A model generated the notes under the pieces. That model did not search any database and had not been told where the DNA came from. It saw only the letters and a list, made by a program, of their open reading frames with translations. Below, one piece after another: positions 48,937 to 60,652 of a stretch of DNA of 64,000 bases (positions are counted from its first letter, which is position 1; each line of letters starts with the position of its first letter). The DNA is from Helicostylum pulchrum (lineage: Eukaryota > Mucoromycota > Mucoromycetes > Mucorales > Mucoraceae), in NCBI GenBank assembly GCA_025677825.1, contig JAIXMO010000049.1, positions 124,001 to 188,000 on the forward strand, in the 5' to 3' direction. The translations under genes and the position numbers were made by a program.

Positions 48937-49576
48937 ATTGTAAGACCAAGTATATTTTTCTTAAAAAAAAAGGTGACAGATGAAAGAGAAAGAGAGAAAA
49001 AAGCGTTCCAGTTTTCAGATCTCCTAACAATTGAAGTTCTGTACTACATACTACACATGAAACGGCCAGATGGGGCTTAGATGGTGTGGCAGCATATTTC
49101 TAAATACAGTTTTTTGGTACTTCTATGTGTGTATTTACCGCAACTGACGCTCATCGTGCTCGTAACACCATTACCCAGTTCTCCCTTTTATACGATATTT
49201 AATTTATAAAAGCAGTTGCATATATATATATATGAATATACATATACACATGCATATATATATTTTTTGGTTTTTGTTTTGCCTATTATTAGTTTATTTT
49301 AATTGCGGAACCCTTTTCTTGGCGTACACTAACTTGGAAAGAAAAAGAAAATGCCAAGTTTATAATCGTCAAGATATGAGAGCACTATATCAAATCATTT
49401 TTCGCTGTACTTATAAACTTAAGCATCCATGCTTGTAAAATGTTAATATACAAAGATAAATCCCAACAGTGTCTTTGACAGTGCTATCAGTTAAAGGGAG
49501 CAAAGGTATTTTATACTTTATTTCGTTCAATTATTTGATATTTTTGAACAAAACTGCATGTTTTTACTAGTATGGA
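48937..49576. other. Intergenic
   Basis: 5' flank of the COPI-associated gene and 3' flank of the UBX gene. TA-rich microsatellite at 49219-49262. No gene supported. Confidence 0.4.
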
Positions 49577-51326
49577 TTAGACGAATACACAGTTGACAGC
49601 TGCATTAACTAAACCAGCATCTAAAATTGACTGGTCAAGAAGATTAATGAGTTGAATACGATTAAATACCAACTGTAATAATTATATTAGTAACTAATTT
49701 AAATAAGACAAACAAACACAATTTACCTCAAAAGGTTGAGTTTGAGCATCAGGCACTTCAGCTTTAACAAATTCAAACAAATATCTAACAGGATCGGTCT
49801 TTAAGAATCTTCTGATCATTCTACTTCCATTAGCTAATCTTAATTGAATACGAGTAGAATTGGCGACATCCGTAGTTTCATCTCTTTTAACTGCTTTAAT
49901 ACCATCAAAAGTAGATCCAGCCTTTATTTCCTCCTCTTCTTCCTTTTGTGGCATTTCATCTGCAGTGGTATCAGTAACAATTTCGACATGCTCATTTTCG
50001 GGTGATTGGGATTTTGACGCTGTTAACGAAGCCACAATAGCCGCATTTAATTGTTCTTCTTCACTCATATCAGATATATTCTAATACTAAACATTTTAGA
50101 ATATTGATATACAATATGTAGCTAATGTATCCTTTACCTTTTCTACTCTTGGTTTTTTCATTGTAGATATTGATCTCGTAGCTGAATCAGGTGAATTCTG
50201 TTCTAAAAACTCTGTAATATCCATCATAAAATCTGTAGGTGTAATTTGTTTTTCCCAAACCTTGACCCGTTCACCAGTACGAGCATCAATAATAGCAACA
50301 TGAGGGTATCCACTTATCGAATAAAAGGTACTATATCTTTTACCATCTGCACTTTCATTTGCATACTATATAATATATTAGTTTTTGCTGCATATATGTA
50401 TATATGATTGTTTTACCTGTAAAAAGACAAACGACTCTCTAACAATATCCTTAACAAATGAATCACTCCATAAATCTCGATTCATAACTTGACAAGTAAA
50501 CTCGGTAGGATTTTGAACGTTAATCATTAACCACTTATTTCTTTCCTTTGCGCTCTCTCTGGCTTCTTCAAAGTTTCCACGGTACATAATATCAAATGGT
50601 GGTCTGAAAAGGTCTGCTAATCTTTTTGCCTTGGCACTTGCAGGGCTGCCTAACGACTCAGCAGGCGATGATGGCCCACTATGAACTTTTTTTTTTTTTA
50701 AAAAAAACATTGTTAATACCATATCCTTTTTTTTTTTAAAAAAAAAGAATGTTTTGCTTACAATCATTTTCATGGCTTAACCTATTCAAAAAGTCTGTCA
50801 CGGAACCGGTAGCTGAATCACCTTGGTTAAAAACAGAGGGTCTACTAGATCCAGCTGGAAAAGCCTATCAATACTTGCACGTATTTTTTTTTTAAAAAAA
50901 AAGAAGACAACTTACTTTGATCCCTTGTCCAACGAGAAGGAGATTGGAACATACCACCAGCAAGAATATCATTCTTTGGTGCAATGGGTGCTCTTACTTC
51001 TTCGCTATCCTGCATTTGTCTAGCAAACTCTTCGTCTGTCAACATATGTTCAGAATGAACAGAAGAAGGTCTAGATGAATGTACACTAGAGGCGTTATTT
51101 CGGCTAGTCTCTTGAATCAAATCTCCACCATTCTCTAAAAAGAGTGAAATGGCTATTTCGACATTGTTGTCAGCTACCTAGAAAAAAAATAGGGAAATTA
51201 TTAGTACACGTATATTTAACTCAAACAAAAGAGAGGTTTTTTCTTTACTTGTAAAAAGTTCTTGGCTACATCGGTTGAGGCACCTGTAACATCACAGAAG
51301 CTTACAATATCTTGTTCGTTAGCCAT
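49577..51326 (-). CDS. UBX5: UBA-UAS-UIM-UBX protein, Ubx5/UBXN7-like Cdc48 adaptor
   Basis: Minus-strand exons 51326-51249, 51177-50916, 50854-50762, 50685-50417, 50365-50138, 50080-49727 and 49672-49577 (459 residues). Parts in order: N-terminal UBA-like helices (FCDVTGASTDVAKNFLQVAD); a short acidic motif, LTDEEFARQMQDSEE; a thioredoxin-fold UAS domain (WLMINVQNPTEFTCQVMNRD, ISGYPHVAIIDARTGE); a ubiquitin-interacting motif (SEEEQLNAAIVASL); and a C-terminal UBX domain (TRIQLRLANGSRMIRRFLKT). Family knowledge: such proteins link the Cdc48/p97 ATPase to cullin ligases and ubiquitylated substrates. Introns 2 and 3 contain unusual T-run/A-run palindromes. Confidence 0.9.
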
Positions 51327-51934
51327 TTTTTTATTAGTTTAAGTATAAAGAGGGAAAAAAAAGGAAACACAAAAGAACTTACTTAGTATCTTACGTCAGG
51401 TTTCAGCGACAGTCACGTTAAGCTCAACTCCATGATTTATCAGTTACAGTTTTTTTTTATGAGAAACTAAAAGACGAAACAAAATGAAACAAAGGAATGA
51501 TACGAGCATTAATCGATGATAACGCTAGTATTAAAAGTGGATACATACTTTGGTTACAAAAACAGGAAATCGATAAAAAACATGAATTTAATCACTTGTT
51601 CCTGGCAGTTTGAATGACTTTTTTTTTTGTAGGGAAGCAATCGGAGATTGCTTCAGTTAATTTATTTATACACGTCGCAGGGACGGTTTTTAGGTTGTTC
51701 ACAAGCAAAAATAAAAATAATATTCTTTTTTTTATTTTTTGTTTATTTCCATAAATGGAACTTAATCGATTTTTATTGGATGTTGCTAGATCTCATTTTT
51801 TAAAGATCAAAAAGCAAGAATACCCAACTATACCTCAGGTATAGTTGAAAAAAATGGACTTTACCTAAGAAAATTTGAAATTCGGAAGATTTTTTTTTGC
51901 GATTCGATGCGATCCAATGCGATCTGGGGTGGGG
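51327..51934. other. Intergenic
   Basis: 5' flank of UBX5 and left flank of the next element. A 28-codon open stretch from ATG 51755 (MELNRFLLDVARSH) lies outside the putative element end; it might belong to the decayed element but is too short to call. Confidence 0.35.
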
Positions 51935-52802
51935 ATACTGGATTTCCCAGTAATTTTGGGACTTACTCTGGACTAATAAATCATCTGACCTCTTATAAAC
52001 ATATTGTCAAAATCTTTTTTACAATTTCTCTCTTGAGTTAGTATGGAAAAATATACCTCTGTAAGTGTTTTTAACAAGTTTAAATATAATTTTCCACTCA
52101 TTTATTTTCACAGATGAATACATTATCAGCTAGCAATAATGATAATAAAAAAGTTATGGACGTAAAGTCTTCAATTATTGGAATAGGATGGAAACCTCAA
52201 TATCTTTCAAATTTAGAAGAAACTCGTTCATGACGTTCATGTTATTGTCACTCACACATATTCATTTATAAGATATATATTTATTCAAGAGCCTAATCTT
52301 AATCTGGAAGAATATGCAGTTCAAAGTTTTATAAAGAAGTATTCTTATCACTTTTGGATGTACAAATCTCAAATGTTTAAAGTCACAAACAATTACTGAA
52401 GATGTTCAAAAATTTAATAACTATAGATTATGGAACAGGGACCTTGCTGCCGTTCTTAATTTTAGAAACATTGTTTTTAGCTTACGAGCCACATCGCAAA
52501 AACCAGCAAGTTTTTCCAGAAGCCAAATCTCGTTAAAGAGAAAAACTTCAGATCAGATTGGATTGGAAAAAAAACCGCGTCTTCAATAATTTTCCTCCAA
52601 AGTTATCGCTTTGGATAATCAAGATACAGGTAAAACCTTAAAATGACTTTAAGAGTCGCATTATTAATTAACTTTTTTCAAACTTCATTTTATTAATATT
52701 TAAACTTTGCTCCATTAACTTTCCATTAATTTTTAAACTTCGTTCCATTAACTTTCAACTTTTATCCCATTAATTTCCCAAAAATAGTGGGAAACCCTGT
52801 AT
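51935..52802. mobile_element. 868-bp internally deleted TnpB/Fanzor-like element (copy D) with degenerate inverted ends
   Basis: Bases 51935-51961 and the reverse complement of 52776-52802 match at about 23 of 27 positions, sharing ATAC, GG, TTTCCCA and TTTTGGGA in register. Between them lie decayed coding pieces of a TnpB-like protein. The small size suggests loss of the central coding region. No target-site duplication was recognised. Confidence 0.55.
52043..52589 (+). pseudogene. TnpB/Fanzor-like relic, copy D
   Basis: Two pieces are joined. The first: MEKYTS (52043-52060), a clean GTAAGT...CAG intron, then SASNNDNKKVMDVKSSIIG and KPQYLSNLEETR; after a frameshift at about 52223, VHDVHVIVTHTYSFIRYIF and NLNLEEYAVQSFIK. 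The second, in another frame from about 52345: FGCTNLKCLKSQ, which fits the second half of a zinc ribbon, then LWNRDLAAVLNFRNIVFSL, matching the RuvC-III motif (N-R-D-x-x-A-x-x-N) of TnpB/Fanzor proteins, and a basic tail ending KKPRLQ. The RuvC-I and RuvC-II regions are missing, so the middle was deleted. Assignment rests mainly on the RuvC-III and ribbon pattern. Confidence 0.55.
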
Positions 52803-52881
52803 TCCGGTACAAATTCTTCCCGAACCCCTCCAGTTTATAGATCCTCTTTTGAAGAAAACCTACTTTAAGTGAAAAAAAAAA

Positions 52882-54228
52882 ATGAATTTCATTAAAGGAC
52901 TTGCCAGTTCCAATAGAACCACATGTTCAAAATATTTCCATACAACCTCACATGCTTTAGCACGCCGCCCTTTCACACCAGGAAAAATAATAAACCGCTG
53001 GGGTACATATAAAAGGCTTGCTCCTACTTCATTAGCTAATGTTGACGTTCGTCAGATGCTCCGTCGCCATGTACCTAGTCACATCTTACGACCTCCTTAT
53101 GCAGACACAGGTGTTTCTTCTAGCTGGGAACCAGAGGTCCCTGTTAACTCGGACCAAGACGTCATTGGCATGAGAGAAGCAGGAAAACTTGCCAAAGAGA
53201 TCTTGACGTTGGGTTCTACCCTTTGCAAAGTAAAACCCTTTTTTTTATTAAAAAACTGCAAAAACTAAACTTTTTAATTTAGCCAGGAGTAACAACAAAT
53301 GATATAGATAAAGTAATTCATGAAGCCATTATTGCAAAAAATGCATACCCTTCACCTTTAAACTATATGGGTTTTCCTAAAAGTGTATGCACATCCATTA
53401 ATAATGTCATTGCGCATGGTATACCCGATGATAGACCATTACAAGACGGAGATATGATTAATGTTGATGTTACTGTAAGTTTTTTTTTATAAAAAAAAGA
53501 CCATAATCTAATATTTAACTTAGGTTTATTTAAATGGCTACCATGGGGATACATCAGCTACATTTATGGTGGGTAACGTCGATGAAAAAGGTATAGCATT
53601 GATAGAGTGTACAAAAGAAACTTTGGAGAAATCCATTGCCATTTGTGGTCCTGGCGTACCAAATAAGGAAATCGGCCGTATTATTTGGTAAAAGAAAAAA
53701 AAAACCTTACGATAAAAAAGTATAACTAACGTATACATATAAAAGTGAACATGCAATGAAGAATGGATTTTCAGTATCGGATGAGTTATCCGGGCACGGT
53801 ATTGGAAAAGAGTTTCATAGTTTACCGTTAATATATCATCATAGTAAGGATAATTTTTTTTTATGCAGGTATTGCTTACTGATTTTTTTAATGTAGTCAA
53901 TGAAGAAGAAGGCGTTATGATTTCCGGTAGTACTTTTACAATTGTAGGTTATAGAACTTCTTATATATATATATATATATATATACAAGACATATGTTGC
54001 TTACACATTTTTTTTTTTTTTTTTTTAGGAACCTATCCTTTGTCAAGGGTCAGCTACAGGTATTATGTGGCCCGATAAATGGACAATTTCAACTGTAGAT
54101 GGTGGTAGAAGCGCTCAATTTGAACATACTGTAAGTTGTCAAACGTTCTAATTTCCGAAAAGCTTTTCATTAATATCTATTTGTAGCTTTTAGTAACAGA
54201 AAATGGTGTAGAGATTTTAACAGAATAG
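52882..54228 (+). CDS. Mitochondrial methionine aminopeptidase type 1
   Basis: Seven exons: 52882-53229, 53283-53474, 53524-53687, 53746-53843, 53897-53943, 54029-54130 and 54187-54228 (330 residues). Residues 1-30 are basic and Ser/Thr-rich ([19 protein letters not shown]), fitting a mitochondrial presequence. The catalytic core has all metal ligands of a type 1 enzyme: two Asp in GDMINVDVT and YHGDTSATF, His in GHGIGKEFH, Glu in TFTIEPILC and Glu in SAQFEHTLLV. The substrate-loop His is in NNVIAHGIP. Reaction: removal of the initiator methionine, here probably from mitochondrially made or imported proteins (MAP1D class). Confidence 0.92.
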
Positions 54229-54481
54229 ACAAACTGACAACATTTCAGCCTTTTTTTATTACTCTTTACATAAAATAGACTTGTAGATAGACATTAATTT
54301 TATACACATGTATATGTGTGTTAGGAATATAAATATTAAAGTGGTTGCACAAACCAAAACGACTTAATCGAGAATACACACAAAAAGAAAAAGAAAAGAA
54401 TTGCATTAAATGATTTTTTTTATTGAGTAAAAATTAAAGAGTAATAATTAAAAAGAAGAAAGATAAAATAAACACTGATTT

Positions 54482-57148
54482 TCACAAGCCAGGCTCTCCT
54501 AGCTTGCTACTATGATAATTACGGCGAGCAAGCGTGAAGGAATCATCGTCTTCATCATCAAACTGTTCAGCGATTTTAGACTGATGGCTCCGAATATCAT
54601 AATGAGGATTGGTAGGACTAGAAACAACAGGTTTATCTACAGCACGGTGTTCTTGTCCAAACTCGTCTGTAGGCGACAATCTTTGATTAAAAGTTTCAGA
54701 TCGGTCTGTCTTTCCGCCTCCAGCATAAACATCTTCATCCGAAGTGAGATTATCAGCATAATCAAACTGATCATTATTATTAGCATGCCCATTCTTGTCG
54801 AGAAACCCATTATTTTTGTAAATACCCGAGGATGTGGCATTGTCAGTGTAATCAGTAGTACCTTCTTGCGAATGAAGAGTATCCTTCTTTGCTTGTGTGT
54901 TTAAAGTAGGAGCATACTTAGTAGCATAATTTGATTCATCTAAACTCTTGTCTTGACTTTCGTATCTTTCAGACTTGAGACCAGAAGAATAATTACCGGT
55001 TTGATTATCTGATGCATAATCACCATTACCTGTTTGGATACCTGAAGTGTTGTTACCCGTTTGGTTAACTGAAGTATAGTTGCCCGTTTGGCTACCGGAA
55101 GCATAATCACCACCACCTTGAGTACCTAAATTAGCAGCAGCAGCAGTAGTAGTAGTAGTACTTTGACCAGCTGCAGTAATATTAGCCAACTGGTTATCAC
55201 CCGTAATAGTATTAGAACGAGCAGGTAGAGCACGTTCTTGTTTTTGCTGATCAAGACTAGTATTTTCTTGTCTGTGATTACGTTGATTATTATTACTGGT
55301 GCTATCTTGAATATAAGCGCGTTCTTGTTGTTGACCCGTATTTACTTGTTCACCATTACCCAACTGTCTATTTTGAGACTGAGGAGGTCCTTCAATAGCA
55401 CGACGTTCTTGTCCAGATTCAATTGGTAAGACACTTGAAGGTAAAGGAGGAAGATCCCGATGAATAGGGGTTGCCGTATAGTTGGACTCGGTATTTTCCA
55501 AAAGGGGAACCACCTTGAATTCTTCTGTGATACCATAGAGATAGGAATACCAAGCTTGGTTATCTCCTCGTGTCGGTGCTCGGAAGATGTAACTGCTAGT
55601 TCCCAGATTAACCTTTTTATCCTTATTGCAATTGATTTCAAATGTATCTCCGTTACTAGCAACAGTAGAGTTTGGTACAAAAATGCTATAGGATGGACGT
55701 AATGGGTTTGTTTGGAAATGCTTTGGTGTCTTGTACCCATGAAGGAAACCAGCTATACAAAAATAAAATAAAAAATGTATCAGTTTATTTTACGAAACTG
55801 AAACATGAAACTACTAGACTATATACATGTATATATATCTTACCTGGTGTTAAAATACAAATGCCTTCAGTCCAACTTTTAGTAATACCAGTCTTTAATT
55901 GTAAAGGACCAATCTTGGAAGCTCTTACGAATCTACTCTTTTGATTAGGATACTCAACCGAGTCTTCAGTCTTGTAAACCGAATTTTCCATGACTAAATT
56001 GTACTTGTTACGTTGAACGAAATTATTCCACTCTGTAGCAGGTCTCAGTTGTCTGAAAGTCTCAGTTACATTACCAATAAAATCTTCGTCTTCAATTTTG
56101 TTGTCGATACGATAATCATGATAGTTTTGTAAAATGTGTCTAATATTTTCAATTACTTTTTGTTCAAAGATGGCAGTTTCTTGCTGCAAATTCAAGATGT
56201 TGTCGTGCAGTCTATTTTCATGATCACAGAGGTCGCGAATAGCGTGAATAATACTCAAGTTTAACAAGAATGGATCTTCATACTGATTAGCAGCATTTGG
56301 AGAACGTTGATCAGCTTCAATTGTCTTATCCAATTGAGTAATTAATCGGTTAACATGAATACGACTATCATAGATAAAATTACTCTTTAAGGACTTGTCT
56401 TTTTGGATTTGCAAAATCATGGTCTTGATATCAGACTTGATAGCACGTAAAGAAGGGATAACAGCACCTTGAATGTAAGCAGCGGATTCATGATGTAAAA
56501 TACCGTGTTGCATAGTATAATCACGAAGAGCAGCCCATACATCTTGAATTCCACCATTTTCAAGAAACTGACCATTGGAATTCTTGAAAGGTAATTCGAT
56601 TTCCTTACTAGCACCTACCAAACCCTTGGAAGTTCTAGTTTCGACCAAGACAATTTTTTTGAATAAGGATACCTAAAATTAAAATAAGTAAATACACAAA
56701 TAAAAAAACTCTAAATGTTTTTAAATACCAGGTTTTTAATTGCTAATCTCCAAGATTCTAATCTTGTGGTTAACAAATCAACAGGGTTAATACCACCGTC
56801 CATACGCTGAATTAGCTTTTGAGTCTTTGATTCACGAGCTGTACGAATAACAGCAGCCTTTGAAGGTGTAGAGGAAAATACTGGAGGTGGTTCTGCATTA
56901 GAAGATAATTGAAGTTTGGACGTACGATCAGTCCAAGGAATACCTTGCTTTGAGATACTAGTCTTTTGTCGACTGACATTATTATCCATAGCGGGAACCA
57001 ACTGGTTATTTTCACTATTTCTCCAATCTGCTGGAGGTAAAGATTTTTGACCAGGCATCATTGGCTTATCACCAGTAACTTGAATTTGAGGCATAGACAT
57101 ACCATGAGGTAGATGAGGTAATACCGATGATGTTTGTTTTCTACCCAT
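54482..57148 (-). CDS. SLM1: Slm1-like BAR-PH domain protein, PIP2/TORC2 effector
   Basis: Minus-strand exons 57148-56729, 56672-55844 and 55752-54482 (839 residues). An in-frame ATG 96 nt upstream (57244) exists but adds only a hydrophobic, leader-like stretch, so MGRKQTSS is preferred. The N terminus is polar. A helical F-BAR-like domain spans about residues 130-330 (RLESWRLAIKNLVSLFKKIV, DYTMQHGILHHESAAYI, YDSRIHVNRLITQLDKTI). A PH domain follows (FVRASKIGPLQLKTGITKSW, GFLHGYKTPKHFQTNPLRP, APTRGDNQAWYSYL). The last 350 residues are disordered, with imperfect NQTGNYTSG-type repeats. Family knowledge: Slm1/2 bind PI(4,5)P2 in eisosomes and recruit TORC2. Confidence 0.85.
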
Positions 57149-57438
57149 ATTAGTGTAACAAACAAGAAGAAAAAAGATAATAAACAAAGAGATACGAAAA
57201 AAAATGTTATATGTTGTCTGGAAAAAACTTTTCTTCTTCGTCATTAATTCATCACAATCAATAAAACACGGAAAATTAATATATGAGACCCATCTAGTGT
57301 TTTATATAAAAAAAAAAAAATGACAACAAATTGAGATTTGATCTGACAGCAAATGATTACATATATATATAAAGAGAAGTAAAAGTCTTTTTATATTTTA
57401 CATTTATTTAATAGTTTTATCTCTTTATAATAATAAAA

Positions 57439-58428
57439 ATGACTACTGGCTTTGACGAAGATTTACCTTCTGATGTATATGAATTCAATGAGATCAGAAA
57501 GAATATGGATTGGGAAAAGTCCGGTATTGCTTCACTTTTGAAACCTGCACCAGTGTCTCAACATTTACCTGGTTTTGACCATAAAGGTAAACCATGTTTC
57601 AAGCCATATGTTGGATCTGGTAAATTGCAAGGCAAGTATGCATTAATCACGGGAGCAGACAGTGGCATTGGCCGATCTATTGCTACATTATATGCATTAG
57701 AAGGTGTTGCTGGTATTACCATTGTATATCGTGACGAACGAGAAGATGCTGACGCCATGTATACTAAAACGACTATCGAAGCTCAAAGTAACTGTAAAAT
57801 TAACTTGATTGCGCGCGATGTTGGTTATGAAACAACCTGTCAGGAGATTCTTGACTCACACTTGAACACTTTTGGTCGATTGGATATTCTTGTAAACAAT
57901 GCCGCAGAACAACATAAAGTGACCAGAATAGAAGATTTAGATTGTGATACGGTGGAGCGTACTTTCCGTACTAATGGTAATAAATAAAAATTAATAATAC
58001 TAGTACCAACTGTTTTTTTTTTAGTATTTGGCCCTATCTTTATGACCAAATTAGCTTGTAAACATCTTGTAGCAGGTGGTGTTATTATCAACACAGCTTC
58101 TATTGCAGCTTACCGTGGTATGGATGTACTTGTAGACTATTCGGCTAGTAAGGGTGCTGTTGTTTCATTTACGCGTGCACTCTCTCAGCAGTTGGCACCT
58201 CGTCGTATTCGTGTCAATGCAGTTGCTCCTGGACCTGTTTGGACACCTTTAATTCCAAATACATTTACAAGAGAAGAAATTCAAAACTTTGGTTCTTTCC
58301 CTCCATTCAAGCGTCCTGCTCAACCTTGTGAAATTGCTGCTTCCTTTGTATTCTTGGCTTCTGATGATTCTTCTTTTATTACTGGTCAAACACTTCATCC
58401 AAATGGTGGAACTGTTATCAACGCTTAA
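57439..58428 (+). CDS. Short-chain dehydrogenase/reductase, YhdF/YghA-like
   Basis: Two exons, 57439-57976 and 58025-58428 (313 residues). The Rossmann motif is ALITGADSGIGRSIA; then ILVNNAAEQ, the active-site Ser region INTASIAAYRG, and the catalytic Tyr-x3-Lys in VDYSASKGAVVSF, followed by VNAVAPGPVWTPL. The N-terminal extension of about 65 residues with a PG-x-D-x-K-G-x-P-x-x-KP-like segment marks the glucose/ribitol-dehydrogenase-like SDR group common in bacteria and fungi. Such enzymes use NAD(P)(H) on sugars, alcohols or aldehydes; the substrate here is not determined. Confidence 0.9.
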
Positions 58429-58580
58429 AAATAAAAATAAAATTAAGGAGAAAGGGGGGTAATTATCCTTTTTAAGATTTTTTTTTCTCTCCTTAAATTA
58501 AGGGGTAATAGTAGTAAACCAGATTATTATTTATTTATTGTAACCTCGTGTGTGCAAGTGTGTTTGTATGTGTGTATGTA

Positions 58581-58611
<31 letters not shown>

Positions 58612-58784
58612 GTGTGTGTGCGAGTGTGTTTAAATAAAAGGCAGAAAGGAGATCTTCTTTTTTGTCCTATTTATTAGATTTTTTCATTTTATCTCCCCCT
58701 CTTTTTCTTTTTTCTTTTTTTTTTCTTTTTTTTTCTTTTTACACTTTCTTCTTTATAAACTTTTTATTATTATTATTGGTTACT
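58429..58784. other. Intergenic with microsatellites
   Basis: GT/TA microsatellite at about 58548-58630 (TG and TA repeats), a CT-rich leader before the VTS1-like gene, and an AAGGAG...CTCCTT inverted pair at 58445-58495. No gene. Confidence 0.5.
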
Positions 58785-60497
58785 ATGGCAACTACACACG
58801 ATGTTCATAGAGTAATGGAAGAGAATTTGTTTGGTGCATTTCAAAGACAGCCATCGTTTGGTTCAAATCATTCATTTCGTTCACTGACAGCTTCAGATCT
58901 TGTAAGTTTACCAACACAACGGATCAATAACGGTATGCCATTACAATACAAGTGTAGACCATCATCTGATATATTACAAGCACCTACTATGCGTGATAAG
59001 GATTCACCCGAAGCAGAAGCAATTGATAGATGGTTTGAAAATATTCAAAGATATGAACAAATGCTTGAGGAGGTTGCAGCTGCTAGTTTAGACCAAGGTT
59101 TTAAAGACGAACTGCATAAGATAAATCAATGGCTTCGCTGTAGATCAGACGCTGAGCGTACTGCTACTTTATATACCATTGTTCAAAATGCTTCTCAAAT
59201 TCAAATAAGATTTCTAATTACTGTACTTCAACAATTGGCTTCAAACAAGCATGATCCGTACCCTGCTGGACAGGAAAATTGCAGCGGTAAATATATATTT
59301 TTTTAAGGAGAAAATTTTAAGTTTGTAACTAATTTATTATTAGTATTTTCGAACCCAAACAAGTTTACCAGTCATTCAGTTATATCGACTGAATCTGAAT
59401 ATGAAGCAAGAAAGATGATGTGTCCGCCTAGAACTCGTACGCCACTTGTATCATCTGCTGTAAGTGAACCAGACGATTTAAGAAGGCGTAATCGAGATCT
59501 ATTTGTATCTCGACCACTTGGATTAAGTCACCCAGGACCACTTTTGGAGAAGGCCTTGGCAGCAAGAGCTCAATTGAAAGCGATGAATAATGGTACAAGT
59601 ATAGCTAATTCGACTACTAATTCGACTAGTACTACTAGTAGTAGTACTATTAGTAATACTAATACTATAGCATCAACACTTTCTTCTTCTTCTTCAACTT
59701 CTTCAAGCACAGGTGGATTATTTTCTTCTCCACCAAGGTTACGTACATCTTGTTCAACAACAGATTTATCTTCAAAGTCATTATTCAATGATACACCAGA
59801 GTGGCCATTTCCTCTACAATCTAAAAAAGAATCTAGTTGGTCATTTGGTTCATTACAAAAGAGCAGCAAGACAAATGCAAAGAAAAAAGAAGATTTATTA
59901 CCTTGGGCAATACAAGAAGAAGTAGAAGGTTTATCTGCACTAGAACAAGCACAAGCAAGATTAAGACAAGATAAAATTATTTCTCCGCCTGTAAAACCAG
60001 TTGGTACACCCGCTTTTTTACCTCCTGTAGATGAAGATAATTCTGACGATGAAAGTGATAGTTCATCTAGTAAACCTTTGACAGGTCTAGCAAGAAGACG
60101 TAAGAGATCATCTGCTGCCCGTGCATTAAAAGACAAACTAGCTGCTGAAACTGTTGATTTTGACCTAATGAAAGGTATTATTTTTATTTTTCAATCAGCG
60201 CATTTTGTTCTAAAAATAGATGTTTAATAGATGTACAGAATTGGTTAAGAAGTCTCAGGCTACATAAATACGGTCACGCCTTTATAGGCTTAAACTGGCC
60301 TCAAGTCGTTCGTATGTCTGATCAGGATATGATAGATGCAGGCGTCAATACAATAGGTGCCAGAAGAAAGCTATTAAAAGTATTTGAAAATGTTCAACGT
60401 CACTGTAATGAAAACGTAAGTAAAAAGACGACAATAATAATAATAATAATAATGTGGCTAAACCCCAAACTCATTTAAATAGGCTATTGATTATTAA
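58785..60497 (+). CDS. VTS1: Vts1/Smaug-like SAM-domain RNA-binding protein
   Basis: Four exons: 58785-59286, 59344-60174, 60231-60415 and 60483-60497 (510 residues). The N-terminal half carries an SSR1/PHAT-like helical domain: AIDRWFENIQRYEQMLEEVA, HKINQWLRCRSDAERTATLY and QIQIRFLITVLQQLA. A Ser/Thr-rich linker follows. The C terminus is a SAM domain with RNA-binding basic residues: NWLRSLRLHKYGHAFIGLNW and NTIGARRKLLKVFENVQ. Family knowledge: Vts1/Smaug binds CNGG stem-loops in mRNAs and recruits deadenylases. The last exon is only 15 nt including the stop. The ATG at 58785 was chosen since upstream in-frame sequence is a hydrophobic translation of the T-rich leader. Confidence 0.9.
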
Positions 60498-60652
60498 AAA
60501 TATGTATATCCCCATACGTATAATTTATTAATAAATTATTTGAAGCCTCATTTTGTACTACACTAAAAAAAAGACCCTTTTTTATAAAAAAAAAGATTTT
60601 TTTGTTCCTCTTCTTTCTTCATCTCATATACATATACATATATACACACAGC

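Noticed and set aside
57149..57244. Upstream in-frame ATG giving SLM1 a hydrophobic N-terminal extension
   Set aside because: The stretch looks like translated CT/AT-rich leader; Slm-type proteins are peripheral and do not start with a membrane anchor.
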